Shown piece after piece: positions 51,319 to 59,415 of a stretch of DNA of 64,000 nt (positions are counted from its first letter, which is position 1; the number at the start of each line of letters is the position of its first letter). The notes below the pieces were generated by a model, which saw only the letters and a list, made by a program, of their open reading frames with translations, was not told the DNA's origin and did not search any database. Where the stretch lies: NCBI RefSeq assembly GCF_028649435.1, contig NZ_JAQSIN010000010.1. One strand, written 5' to 3'. The position numbers were made by a program, and so were the translations under genes. This DNA comes from Curvibacter microcysteis (GTDB taxonomy: Bacteria > Pseudomonadota > Gammaproteobacteria > Burkholderiales > Burkholderiaceae_C).

Positions 51319-51756
51319 TCAAGCGGCCTGGGGCGGCAGGCGCCGGCCCTGGGCGTCGATCACCGCTTCGCCATCTTCTTTGTTGAAAGCCCCTTGCTGC
51401 GGCCGGGGCAGCAAGTCCAACACGGCTTCGGAAGGCCGGCACAGCCGAGTCCCCAGGGGCGTGACCACCAGGGGGCGGTTGATCAAGATCGGGTGCGCCA
51501 CCATGAAGCCAAGCAAGTCTTCATCGCTCCAGTGGGCTTGGCCCAATCCCAGCTCGTCATAAGGCGTGCCTTTCTGACGCAGCAAGGCCCGCGCCGGTTC
51601 CCCGGTGGCGGCTACCAGCGCGCGCAGTTCGTCCAGGCTCGGTGGGGTTTCCAGGTACAGCACCACGCGGGGGTCTTCGCCGCTGTTGCGGATCAGGGCC
51701 AGGGTGTTGCGCGAGGTGCCTCACTTCGGGTTGTGGTAGATCGTGATGTCACTCAT
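51319..51756 (-). CDS. arsC: Arsenate reductase (ArsC family) with in-frame TGA at the catalytic Cys: candidate selenoprotein
   Basis: 146 codons from ATG 51756. The protein reads M-S-D-I-T-I-Y-H-N-P-K, then TGA, then G-T-S-R-N-T-L, so the stop replaces Cys12 of the H-N-P-x-C-G-T-S-R-N loop that attacks arsenate. The frame is open before and after the TGA. The three arginines of the site are kept (L-L-R, I-N-R-P, G-T-R-L-C-R-P), as is the C-terminal K-E-D-G-E segment. Length matches E. coli ArsC (about 141). If TGA is read as selenocysteine this is a complete enzyme; if not, it is a pseudogene broken at its most important codon. No arsR or arsB is adjacent. A downstream GTG restart at 51666 would lack the active site. 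Confidence 0.82.
51680..51723 (-). other. In-frame TGA codon and the short hairpin after it in arsC (possible SECIS region)
   Basis: TGA occupies 51723-51721 in codon 12 of arsC. Twenty-nine nt downstream is a 4-bp hairpin CCGC-AACA-GCGG (51691-51680), within the distance bacterial SECIS loops use. Its loop lacks the expected early G, so by eye it is only a weak SECIS candidate. Confidence 0.45.
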
Positions 51757-51934
51757 GGGGGCTCGGGGCCCATGGACGGGCCTGTTGAAAAGAGAAGGGT
51801 GGGGCGCTCGCGGGCGTCCATCGAGCCCTTGGGCGCACCGCAAGGTGCAAAGCGCTATTTTGCGGCGAGTCCGGGTTGCGCTCTGGTTGACTTGGCTGCT
51901 GCCAGAATCGGGGCCTCTTTCAATTCTTGACGCC

Positions 51935-52645
51935 ATGCAGCCCAACGCCCTTTCCCTGAACCCCTTGCCCGTGGATGCCGTGATCCTGGACCTTGATGGC
52001 ACCATGGTGGACACGCTGGGCGATTTTGCCCAGGCCCTGAATCGCATGCTGGCCGATCTGTCCTTGCCCTCCATCGCGCCTGAGCTGATTGTCAACATGG
52101 TCGGCAAGGGCTCCGAACACCTGCTGCGCACGGTGCTGGGCCAGGTCTTGAGTCGTTCCCAAGGCCTGCAAGAGGCCAGCCTGACCGAGCGGGTCGAGGC
52201 TTTGTTTCCTGCGGCCTGGACACGCTACCAAGCCCATTACCTGGACATCAACGGTCAGTTCGCCACCGTTTACCCGGGTGTCGTGCAGGGCCTGGAGGCC
52301 TTGCGTCACCGGGGACTGGCCCTGGCCTGCCTGACCAACAAGCCCTTGGCCTTTGCCAGACCTTTGTTGGAGGCCAAGGGCTTGATCACTTACTTCAGCC
52401 ACGTCTTTGGTGGTGACTCTTTTGAGCGCAAAAAGCCCGATCCGCAGCCGCTGCTGGGCACTTGCGCCGCGTTGGGCATGGCCCCGGCCCGCACGGTGAT
52501 GGTGGGGGATTCCAGCAACGATGCGCAGGCTGCGCGCGCCGCGGGCTGCCCGGTCTGGCTGGTGACCTATGGCTACAACCATGGCCAGCCCATCCGGGCG
52601 GTGGATGCCGACGCGTTTTTGGACTCACTGGCCGAATTGGCCTGA
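51935..52645 (+). CDS. gph: Phosphoglycolate phosphatase
   Basis: 236 aa HAD phosphatase. Motif I is L-D-L-D-G-T-M-V-D, motif II T-N-K-P, Lys in K-K-P-D-P, and motif III/IV G-D-S-S-N-D. It dephosphorylates 2-phosphoglycolate to glycolate. The ATG at 51935 was chosen because the upstream extension lacks family sequence. Convergent with the first chemoreceptor gene; in relatives it usually precedes trpE. Confidence 0.9.
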   Translation: MQPNALSLNPLPVDAVILDLDGTMVDTLGDFAQALNRMLADLSLPSIAPELIVNMVGKGSEHLLRTVLGQVLSRSQGLQEASLTERVEALFPAAWTRYQAHYLDINGQFATVYPGVVQGLEALRHRGLALACLTNKPLAFARPLLEAKGLITYFSHVFGGDSFERKKPDPQPLLGTCAALGMAPARTVMVGDSSNDAQAARAAGCPVWLVTYGYNHGQPIRAVDADAFLDSLAELA

Positions 52646-52667
52646 GCGTTGAGCGGGGCGACCGCCC

Positions 52668-54389
52668 TTAAAACGAGGTCCAGTCCTGTTCTGAGGTCGC
52701 GCTGGAAGAAGCAGGGCGGGGCGGCGGTGTGCTGGTTTTGGCGCTGGCGCTGGCTGTTTGGCGGCGCTCCGGACCGGCATAGGGCGTGGCCGGGGGCTGC
52801 GGCGAGCGGGTGGCCCGCTGTGCCTTGACCTCCACGGTGGGCAAGGCCTTCGCACCGAGCTTGAACACCGCGACGGCGTCCACCAGTTGCTGGGATTGTT
52901 GGCGCAGGCTGGCGGCGGCGGCGGCCGATTGCTCCACCAAGGCGGCGTTTTGCTGGGTGCTGTGGTCCATCTGCACCACAGCCTCTCCGACTTGGGACAG
53001 GCCTTCGCTTTGTTCCGAGCTGGCGGTGCTGATCTCAGCCACGATGACCGTCACACGTTGGATCGCCTGCACCACTTCGCTCATGGTGTGACCCGCTCGG
53101 TCGACCAAATTGGAGCCCCGCTCGACCCGCTCCACGCTGGCGTGGATCAGTGCTTTGATTTCCTTGGCTGCTTCTGCACTGCGCTGGGCCAGCGAGCGCA
53201 CTTCGGCCGCCACCACTGCAAACCCGCGACCCTGTTCCCCGGCGCGGGCCGCTTCCACGGCCGCGTTCAGGGCCAGGATGTTGGTTTGGAAGGCAATGCT
53301 GTCAATGACGCCGATGATGTCCGCGATCTTGCGCGAGCTGTCGTTGATGCCTTTCATGGTCTCCACCACCTCGGCCACCACCTCTCCCCCTTGTGCCGCC
53401 ACCTGCGAGGCCTGCTGCGCCAATTGGTTGGCGTTGCGGGCGCTGTCGGCAATGGTCTTCACGGTGGACTCCAACTCCTCCATGGAAGCGGCGGTTTCCT
53501 CCAACGCGGAGGCCTGCTGCTCGGTGCGCGCTGACAGGTCATGGTTGCCCTGCGCCATCTCGGCGCTGGTCTCGGCCACGCTCTGGGCATTGCTTCGCAC
53601 CTCACTGACCAAACTGGCCAAGCGTGCCTGCATCCCGCCCAGCACTTGCAGCAATTGCCCGGTTTCGTCGCGACCGCTGCTCATGGGCTGGCTCGACAGG
53701 TCGCCCTGTGAAATGGCGGTGGCCAGCATCACCGCCTGCCCCACCGGTTGGGTCACCGAGCGGGTGATGATCCACGCCAGCAGCATGCTGGCCATGACGG
53801 ACACCAGGGCGCCTGTGGCCAGGCCATAGAGGCTGGTGTCGGCTTGTTGCAAGGTGCGGCTCAACTCGCTCTGGAGACTGCCGTCCAGCATCGATTTGAG
53901 TTGCTGGATTTCGGCCTCGTAGGCCTGGAAGTCACTGCGCAATCGGGAGTCCACCAAGGCGGCGACTTCTTCGCCGGCCTGCTGGCGTTGGCGCAGGTCG
54001 TTTCGAGTGCTTTGGTAGTCCTTGCGGCGGCTCAGGGCTTTTTCGTAGCGCTGTTGCTCATCGGCGCCCACCAGCTGGTTTTTCACCGCTTCGATGCGCT
54101 GCGTTTGCAGTCCCACCACGGTTTGCGTATCACGCTGGAGTTGCTCCAGGTAGGCCTTGTTGTCGGCTTTGAAGCTGGCCTCGGTGCGCAGCCAGTTCAT
54201 TTGCGTGTCGTTGAGCCACTCTTGAACCAGTTTTTGCCGCTTCAGCTCGACGGTTGCGAGGTGGGTGTTGGACGTTTTCAGAACCTGAATGCGGCCCATG
54301 CCCAGTGCGGTGACCAGCCCCACCAGCAAAAGCATCACACCAAAGGCCAGGCCCAGTCGGGATCCGAGTTTCAAGTCAGTCAAACGCAT
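52668..54389 (-). CDS. Methyl-accepting chemotaxis protein with C-terminal CheR-docking motif
   Basis: 573 aa. Membrane helices at about 12-32 and 190-212 enclose a four-helix-bundle periplasmic sensor. A HAMP domain and the cytoplasmic signalling hairpin follow, with the conserved tip A-A-V-E-A-A-R-A-G-E-Q-G-R-G. After a proline/serine-rich linker the protein ends D-W-T-S-F, a match to the pentapeptide (N-W-E-T-F type) that tethers CheR/CheB. GAGGGGAG precedes the ATG. Paralogue of the next gene. Confidence 0.93.
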   Translation of the reverse strand: MRLTDLKLGSRLGLAFGVMLLLVGLVTALGMGRIQVLKTSNTHLATVELKRQKLVQEWLNDTQMNWLRTEASFKADNKAYLEQLQRDTQTVVGLQTQRIEAVKNQLVGADEQQRYEKALSRRKDYQSTRNDLRQRQQAGEEVAALVDSRLRSDFQAYEAEIQQLKSMLDGSLQSELSRTLQQADTSLYGLATGALVSVMASMLLAWIITRSVTQPVGQAVMLATAISQGDLSSQPMSSGRDETGQLLQVLGGMQARLASLVSEVRSNAQSVAETSAEMAQGNHDLSARTEQQASALEETAASMEELESTVKTIADSARNANQLAQQASQVAAQGGEVVAEVVETMKGINDSSRKIADIIGVIDSIAFQTNILALNAAVEAARAGEQGRGFAVVAAEVRSLAQRSAEAAKEIKALIHASVERVERGSNLVDRAGHTMSEVVQAIQRVTVIVAEISTASSEQSEGLSQVGEAVVQMDHSTQQNAALVEQSAAAAASLRQQSQQLVDAVAVFKLGAKALPTVEVKAQRATRSPQPPATPYAGPERRQTASASAKTSTPPPRPASSSATSEQDWTSF

Positions 54390-54533
54390 CGACGCTCCCC
54401 TCGTTCCAGCGAGCGAGCTGGACTCTTGAAGCGAAATGTAACCTTTTATCCCTACAGACTCCAAGTGGCATTTTGGGACAAGGCGCCGCGACATGGCCTG
54501 CGGCGCTGGCGCCCGCGCCGCAGGCGAGGTGCT

Positions 54534-56198
54534 TCAGGCGTGGCGGCGGTCGCTGCTGCTGGGGGCTCGACGCTCCGGACCTTCGTACGGCGGGCTGGGC
54601 GGGATGCCGGAGCGGGTGGCACGGCGGGCGCTCACCTCCACGGACCGACCCGCGCTGGACGCGCCCAGGGTGAAGGCCGACACCGCCTCGACCAACTGGC
54701 CCGCTTGGGTGCGCAGGCTGGCGGCGGCGGCCGCCGACTGCTCCACCAAGGCCGCGTTTTGCTGCGTGGCCTGGTCCATCTGCGTGACCGCCTCGCCCAC
54801 TTGCGACACACCCGCGCTTTGCTCGGAACTGGCCGCGCTGATCTCGCCCATGATGTCGGTCACGCGCCGGATGGCGCTCACCACCTCGGTCATGGTGGTC
54901 CCCGCCCGGTCCACCAGGGCGGTGCCTTGTTCGACCCGCTCCACGCTGGCACCGATCAGGGTCTTGATCTCCCGCGCTGCTTCGGCGCTGCGCCCAGCCA
55001 GGCTGCGCACCTCGCTGGCCACCACCGCGAAACCCCGGCCTTGTTCACCGGCGCGGGCGGCTTCCACGGCCGCATTCAGGGCCAGGATGTTGGTCTGGAA
55101 GGCGATGCCATCGATCACGCCGATGATGTCGGCGATCTTGCGCGAGCTGTCGTTGATGCCCTTCATGGTGCTGACCACCTCGGCCACCACTTCGCCGCCC
55201 TGGGTGGCGACGTTGGAGGCGTTCAACGCCAGCTGGTTGGCGGAGCGCGCGTTGTCCGCGTTTTGCTTGACGGTGGAGCCCAGCTCTTCCATCGATGCGG
55301 CGGTCTCTTCGAGCGCAGATGCCTGCTGCTCGGTGCGGGCGGACAGGTCGTTGTTGCCTTGGGCGATTTCGGCGCTCGCGGTGGCCACGCCGTCGGCGTT
55401 TTGGCGCACTTCGCCCACCAGGGCGGCCAGGCGTTGCTGCATTTCGCTCAGGGCATGGAGCAGTTGGCCGGTTTCATCTTGTCCGCCAGTGGCGATGTGA
55501 ACCGATAAATCGCCATGGGCGATCGCGGTGGCGGCGTCCACCGCTTCTTGCACGGGGCGGGTGATGGAGCGTGTGACCGCCCAGGCCAGAAAAGCGCCCA
55601 GGGCCACGGCCACGGCGGCTGCGCCCAACAGAAGGGTGCGACTGAGCGTGCTCAAGGCTTTGTTTTTGTCCATGCTCTGGGCCAGTTGCTCGGTCATGCG
55701 TTGGTGCAAGCCATCGAGCACTTTGAGGTAGGCATCGGCCATGGGGCGCAACTGGCTGTCGATCATGGCGCTGATGTCTTCGCCCATGGATTGGAGCTTC
55801 TGCAGCTCAGCGCGCTTGGTTCGGTAGGCGTCGCGCACCTTGCCAATGTCTTCCATCACGGCCTTGCTGCTGTCATCCTGCATCAGCTCTTCCAGGCGCT
55901 TGATCTTTTTGGCAGTGCCCACGGAGGTGGCCTCGATGTCTTTTTTCAGGCGTTCGATGTACACCACGTCGACACCGCGCAGCTGGGCCTCGGTACGCAC
56001 CCAGTTCACCCGTATGTCGGTCGCCCAGTCGTTGACCAGGGCTTGCTGTTCCAGGTCCACGGTGGCCACGCGCTCAGAAGCCTCCTGCAATACCCCAATG
56101 CGTTGCACACCGATCACCGCGACCAGCACGGTGATCACCAGGATGACCGCAAAGGCGGTGGCCAGGCGGTATCCAATTTTGATCTGGTTGAAGTTCAT
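54534..56198 (-). CDS. Methyl-accepting chemotaxis protein (paralogue, no docking motif)
   Basis: 554 aa with the same plan: helices at about 11-31 and 187-210, a four-helix-bundle sensor, HAMP and signalling hairpin. The signalling domain is very similar to that of the downstream receptor, while the sensor domains differ. It ends E-R-R-A-P-S-S-S-D-R-R-H-A without a CheR-docking pentapeptide. Same-strand tandem with the other receptor, 144 nt apart, suggesting duplication. Confidence 0.93.
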   Translation of the reverse strand: MNFNQIKIGYRLATAFAVILVITVLVAVIGVQRIGVLQEASERVATVDLEQQALVNDWATDIRVNWVRTEAQLRGVDVVYIERLKKDIEATSVGTAKKIKRLEELMQDDSSKAVMEDIGKVRDAYRTKRAELQKLQSMGEDISAMIDSQLRPMADAYLKVLDGLHQRMTEQLAQSMDKNKALSTLSRTLLLGAAAVAVALGAFLAWAVTRSITRPVQEAVDAATAIAHGDLSVHIATGGQDETGQLLHALSEMQQRLAALVGEVRQNADGVATASAEIAQGNNDLSARTEQQASALEETAASMEELGSTVKQNADNARSANQLALNASNVATQGGEVVAEVVSTMKGINDSSRKIADIIGVIDGIAFQTNILALNAAVEAARAGEQGRGFAVVASEVRSLAGRSAEAAREIKTLIGASVERVEQGTALVDRAGTTMTEVVSAIRRVTDIMGEISAASSEQSAGVSQVGEAVTQMDQATQQNAALVEQSAAAAASLRTQAGQLVEAVSAFTLGASSAGRSVEVSARRATRSGIPPSPPYEGPERRAPSSSDRRHA

Positions 56199-56314
56199 GG
56201 GTGGGGTTGGCTCAATAAGGTCGGGAACAAGGCAAAAGGGGCGACGGCATCAGGGGGCTGAACACGGGCGCCGGTGATCTTGCACGGCGCTAAGACGGGT
56301 GACTTTGACATGCC

Positions 56315-56911
56315 TCAGTTTCCATCCTTGCCCAGCAAGGCGTCTTTGAGCTTGCCGTCTGCCGGCGCCGGACCCAGCCAGATGCGCAGCAGGGCGTTGA
56401 AGAATTCTGCCTCACGAAAGGGGGCGCCCTGCACCTGGCCCCGCACGGTCAGCACCGTGCCTGTGTCGGGCAGCCAGTCGATGGTGAAGTTGTCGCCCGC
56501 CTGGAGTTTCTTCAACTCGGCAAACACCTCACCCATGCGGATCAGTCCGGGCACCAGCCGGGACATCTCACCTTTGGGGGCATTGTCTTCAACGCCACGC
56601 GTGAACAACTTGCCCAGCTCATTGGCATCGATGTCGCGCAGCATCGTGATGCTGATGCGTTTGGGGCCGGCTGTGGCCAGAACGGCATCTGCCGTCTGGG
56701 CTTTGTGCCCCAAGTAAAGGCCCATGGCGTAGACCTTGAAAACGGCTTTGTAGCGAACACCTGCGCCATTGAGCTGAAGCGCGCTCCCATTGAGCTCAAG
56801 CGGGTCCTTGAAATGCACGCCTTGCAGCGTGACAGGGGCGCCTTGCCCCCTCAGGGGCAAGCACAGCAGGATGCTCAGGGGCAGACAACAAAAAAAACGA
56901 AGAGGGGTCAT
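56315..56911 (-). CDS. Chalcone-isomerase-like exported protein
   Basis: 198 aa. A signal peptide (L-P-L-S-I-L-L-C-L-P-L) ends near Q-G-A. The chalcone-isomerase-like fold follows (G-V-R-Y-K-A-V-F-K-V-Y-A-M-G-L-Y-L). Bacterial members are periplasmic and have no demonstrated flavonoid activity; function unknown. It lies between the receptors and the trp operon, divergent from the latter. Confidence 0.8.
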   Translation of the reverse strand: MTPLRFFCCLPLSILLCLPLRGQGAPVTLQGVHFKDPLELNGSALQLNGAGVRYKAVFKVYAMGLYLGHKAQTADAVLATAGPKRISITMLRDIDANELGKLFTRGVEDNAPKGEMSRLVPGLIRMGEVFAELKKLQAGDNFTIDWLPDTGTVLTVRGQVQGAPFREAEFFNALLRIWLGPAPADGKLKDALLGKDGN

Positions 56912-57096
56912 AAAGCCATCGCGGCAGATGAAAAGATTGTTTTGTGGCGCCCTGGGGTCTTGCGTTACTGTTTAGTCTGCGCTAGTCGTCTTCTGTTTGA
57001 CAAGGGGGTTTTCGATGGGCCCTCCTGCAGCCCAGGGGGCGTGAGGGGGCACATCTGGTGGCCTGGCATCAGGGCGGCCGCAGGGGTGGCCAGGTT

Positions 57097-57105
57097 TGCT
57101 ACACT
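57097..57105 (+). promoter_or_regulatory. Probable extended -10 promoter of the trp operon
   Basis: TGC-TACACT: a TGn extension plus TACACT, 8 nt before the leader ATG. No good -35 at 17 nt. The transcript would start at or next to the A of the leader ATG. Confidence 0.5.
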
Positions 57106-57113
57106 GGGCGCCA

Positions 57114-57197
57114 ATGTTCATTCACCGCACTTTCATCACAGGTTGCAGCGACCGGGGAGCCTGGCCCTGGCGCAAGCCTGTTCACGTGCACCACTGA
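57114..57197 (+). CDS. trpL: Putative trp operon leader peptide
   Basis: 27-codon ORF upstream of trpE whose residues 16-20 are A-W-P-W-R, two Trp codons separated by one Pro. Tandem rare Trp codons in a short ORF ahead of trpE are the mark of ribosome-mediated attenuation. Downstream are a CCGGGC / GCCCGG hairpin (57206-57230) and a GCGGCACC / GGTGCCGC hairpin (57265-57295); neither is followed by a strong T-run, so the exact attenuation mechanism is unclear. It may be leaderless. Confidence 0.5.
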   Translation: MFIHRTFITGCSDRGAWPWRKPVHVHH

Positions 57198-57264
57198 CAG
57201 CATGTCCGGGCAGCGCCGGCATGCGCCCGGGGGCCCTTTGTCTGGGTCCATCTCGAGAATGAAC

Positions 57265-57295
57265 GCGGCACCTTTCCTTTGAACTGCGGTGCCGC
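57265..57295 (+). promoter_or_regulatory. Hairpin in the trpE leader
   Basis: 8-bp perfect inverted repeat GCGGCACC / GGTGCCGC with 15-nt loop, ending 21 nt before the trpE GTG and just before its GGAGG site. It could sequester or expose the ribosome site (inference). Confidence 0.5.
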
Positions 57296-57316
57296 CTGAG
57301 CTGGAGGCTCTTTGCC

Positions 57317-58828
57317 GTGATCACCGAACTTGAATTCAAAAGCCTTGCCTTGCAGGGCTACAACCGCATTCCCCTCATCGCTGAGGCGTTTGCCGACCTG
57401 GAAACCCCCCTCTCCCTGTACCTGAAGCTGGCGCATTCACGCGACGGCGGCAAGCTCAGCTTCTTGCTGGAGTCGGTGGTGGGCGGTGAACGTTTTGGTC
57501 GCTACAGCTTCATCGGCCTGCCGGCGCGCACCCTGGTGCGGGCCAGCGGTTTTGGCGATCAGGCCAAGACCGAGGTGGTGCGCGATGGCGTGGTCATTGA
57601 GACCGCCCAGGGCAACCCGTTGGACTTCATTGCCAGCTACCAAAAGCGCTTCAAAGTGGCCCTGCGCCCGGGCTTGCCGCGTTTTTGCGGCGGCCTGGCC
57701 GGGTACTTTGGCTACGACGCGGTGCGCTATGTCGAGCGCAAGCTCGAGAAAACCTGCCCGCCCGACACCTTGGGCACCCCTGACATCCTGCTGCTGCAGT
57801 GCGAAGAGTTGGCTGTGATCGACAACCTGTCGGGCAAGCTCTACCTCATCGTCTACGCCGATCCCGCCACGCCTGAAGCCTTTGCCAATGCCAAGAAGCG
57901 TCTGCGTGACTTGAAAGATCAGCTCAAGTACTCGGTCAGCGCGCCGGTGGTCAAGGCCACGCAAAGCTATCCGGCCGAGCGCGACTTTGCCAAGGCCGAC
58001 TACCTGGCGGCGGTCGACCGCGCCAAGGAGCTGATCGCCGCGGGTGACTTCATGCAGGTGCAGGTGGGTCAGCGCATCAAGAAGCGGTACACCGAAAGCC
58101 CGCTGTCCTTGTACCGCGCGCTGCGCTCGCTCAACCCCTCGCCCTACATGTACTACTACCACTTTGGGGATTTCCATGTGGTGGGGGCCTCGCCCGAGAT
58201 CCTGGTGCGCCAGGAGCGCGTCGAGGTCGATGGTGTGGCGGAACAAAAGGTGACGATCCGTCCGCTGGCCGGTACCCGCCCGCGCGGCGCCACGCCGGAT
58301 AAGGACAAGGCCACCGAAGTCGAGCTGATCAACGACCCGAAGGAGCGTGCCGAGCATGTGATGCTGATCGACCTGGCGCGCAACGACATCGGCCGCATCG
58401 CCAAGACCGGCAGCGTCAAGGTGACTGAGGCTTTTGCAGTCGAGCGCTACAGCCATGTGATGCACATCGTGAGCAATGTCGAAGGGACCCTGCTCGACGG
58501 CATGGACGCCATTGATGTGCTCAAGGCCACCTTCCCGGCCGGCACTCTGACCGGCGCCCCCAAGGTGCACGCCATGGAACTGATCGACCAGCTTGAGCCG
58601 ACCAAGCGCGGCCTGTACGGCGGCGCCTGTGGCTACATCAGCTACGCCGGCGACATGGACGTGGCCATTGCCATCCGCACCGGCATCATCAAGGACCAGA
58701 TGCTCTATGTGCAGGCGGCGGCCGGCGTGGTGGCGGACTCGGTGCCCGAGATGGAATGGAGAGAAACCGAACACAAGGCGCGCGCGTTGTTGCGCGCTGC
58801 TGAACTCGTTGAAGAAGGCCTGGAGTGA
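57317..58828 (+). CDS. trpE: Anthranilate synthase component I
   Basis: 503 aa. The Trp feedback-binding motif L-L-E-S near residue 51 and the chorismate-binding domain (I-R-P-L-A-G-T-R-P-R-G, L-I-D-L-A-R-N-D, G-A-P-K-V-H-A-M-E) are intact. It makes anthranilate from chorismate with TrpG. The start is a GTG with GGAGG 9 nt upstream. The stop overlaps a potential trpG GTG; the trpG ATG lies 5 nt after the stop. Confidence 0.97.
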   Translation: MITELEFKSLALQGYNRIPLIAEAFADLETPLSLYLKLAHSRDGGKLSFLLESVVGGERFGRYSFIGLPARTLVRASGFGDQAKTEVVRDGVVIETAQGNPLDFIASYQKRFKVALRPGLPRFCGGLAGYFGYDAVRYVERKLEKTCPPDTLGTPDILLLQCEELAVIDNLSGKLYLIVYADPATPEAFANAKKRLRDLKDQLKYSVSAPVVKATQSYPAERDFAKADYLAAVDRAKELIAAGDFMQVQVGQRIKKRYTESPLSLYRALRSLNPSPYMYYYHFGDFHVVGASPEILVRQERVEVDGVAEQKVTIRPLAGTRPRGATPDKDKATEVELINDPKERAEHVMLIDLARNDIGRIAKTGSVKVTEAFAVERYSHVMHIVSNVEGTLLDGMDAIDVLKATFPAGTLTGAPKVHAMELIDQLEPTKRGLYGGACGYISYAGDMDVAIAIRTGIIKDQMLYVQAAAGVVADSVPEMEWRETEHKARALLRAAELVEEGLE

Positions 58829-58833
58829 ACGCC

Positions 58834-59415
58834 ATGACGCAAAAAATCAAACTCCTCATGGTGGACAACTACGATTCGTTCACCTTCAACATCGTGCAGT
58901 ATTTTGGTGAGTTGGGTGCGGAAGTCGAGGTCTTCCGCAACGATGAGATCACGTTGGAAGGCATTGCGGCGCGCGCGCCCGACCGCCTGGTGATTTCGCC
59001 TGGTCCGTGCTCACCCGCCGAGGCAGGCATCTCGGTGGCGGCGATCCAGCACTTTGCAGGCAAGCTGCCGATCCTGGGCGTGTGCCTGGGTCACCAGGCG
59101 ATTGGCGCCGCCCTGGGGGGCAAGATCATCCGCGCCCAGCAACTCATGCACGGCAAGACCAGCGTCATCACGACCACGCAAGAGGGCGTGTTTGCCGGCC
59201 TGCCCGAGCAGTTCACCGTCAACCGCTACCACTCGCTGGCCATCGAACGCAGCAGCTGCCCGGCCGATCTGAAGGTCACCGCCTGGACCGAGGACGGCGA
59301 GATCATGGGCGTGCGCCACCGCTCGCTGGACATCGAGGGCGTGCAGTTCCACCCCGAGTCCATCCTCACCGAGCACGGCCACGCCATGCTGAAGAACTTC
59401 CTGGTGCGTCCGTGA
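58834..59415 (+). CDS. trpG: Anthranilate synthase component II (glutamine amidotransferase)
   Basis: 193 aa class I amidotransferase. Catalytic Cys84 lies in L-G-V-C-L-G-H-Q, and His and Glu in F-H-P-E-S. It supplies ammonia to TrpE. The ATG at 58834 has TGGAG at good spacing; a GTG at 58825 overlapping the trpE stop is the alternative. The stop codon shares a base with the next ATG. Confidence 0.96.
   Translation: MTQKIKLLMVDNYDSFTFNIVQYFGELGAEVEVFRNDEITLEGIAARAPDRLVISPGPCSPAEAGISVAAIQHFAGKLPILGVCLGHQAIGAALGGKIIRAQQLMHGKTSVITTTQEGVFAGLPEQFTVNRYHSLAIERSSCPADLKVTAWTEDGEIMGVRHRSLDIEGVQFHPESILTEHGHAMLKNFLVRP

Noticed and set aside
51319..51666. Annotating arsC as a shorter protein starting from the GTG at 51666
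   Set aside because: It would begin after the active-site loop and could not be an arsenate reductase; the upstream 30 codons match the family exactly apart from the TGA.
56997..57002. Perfect TTGACA as -35 of the trp promoter
   Set aside because: No acceptable -10 lies 15-19 nt downstream (sequence there is GC-rich), and it is about 95 nt before the better TGnTACACT box.
56705..57262. Longer plus-strand ORF with adjacent Trp-Trp codons near 57055 as the trp leader
   Set aside because: It is 185 codons long, starts inside the opposite-strand chalcone-isomerase-like gene, and lies before the promoter-like box. The 27-codon ORF after the box fits better.
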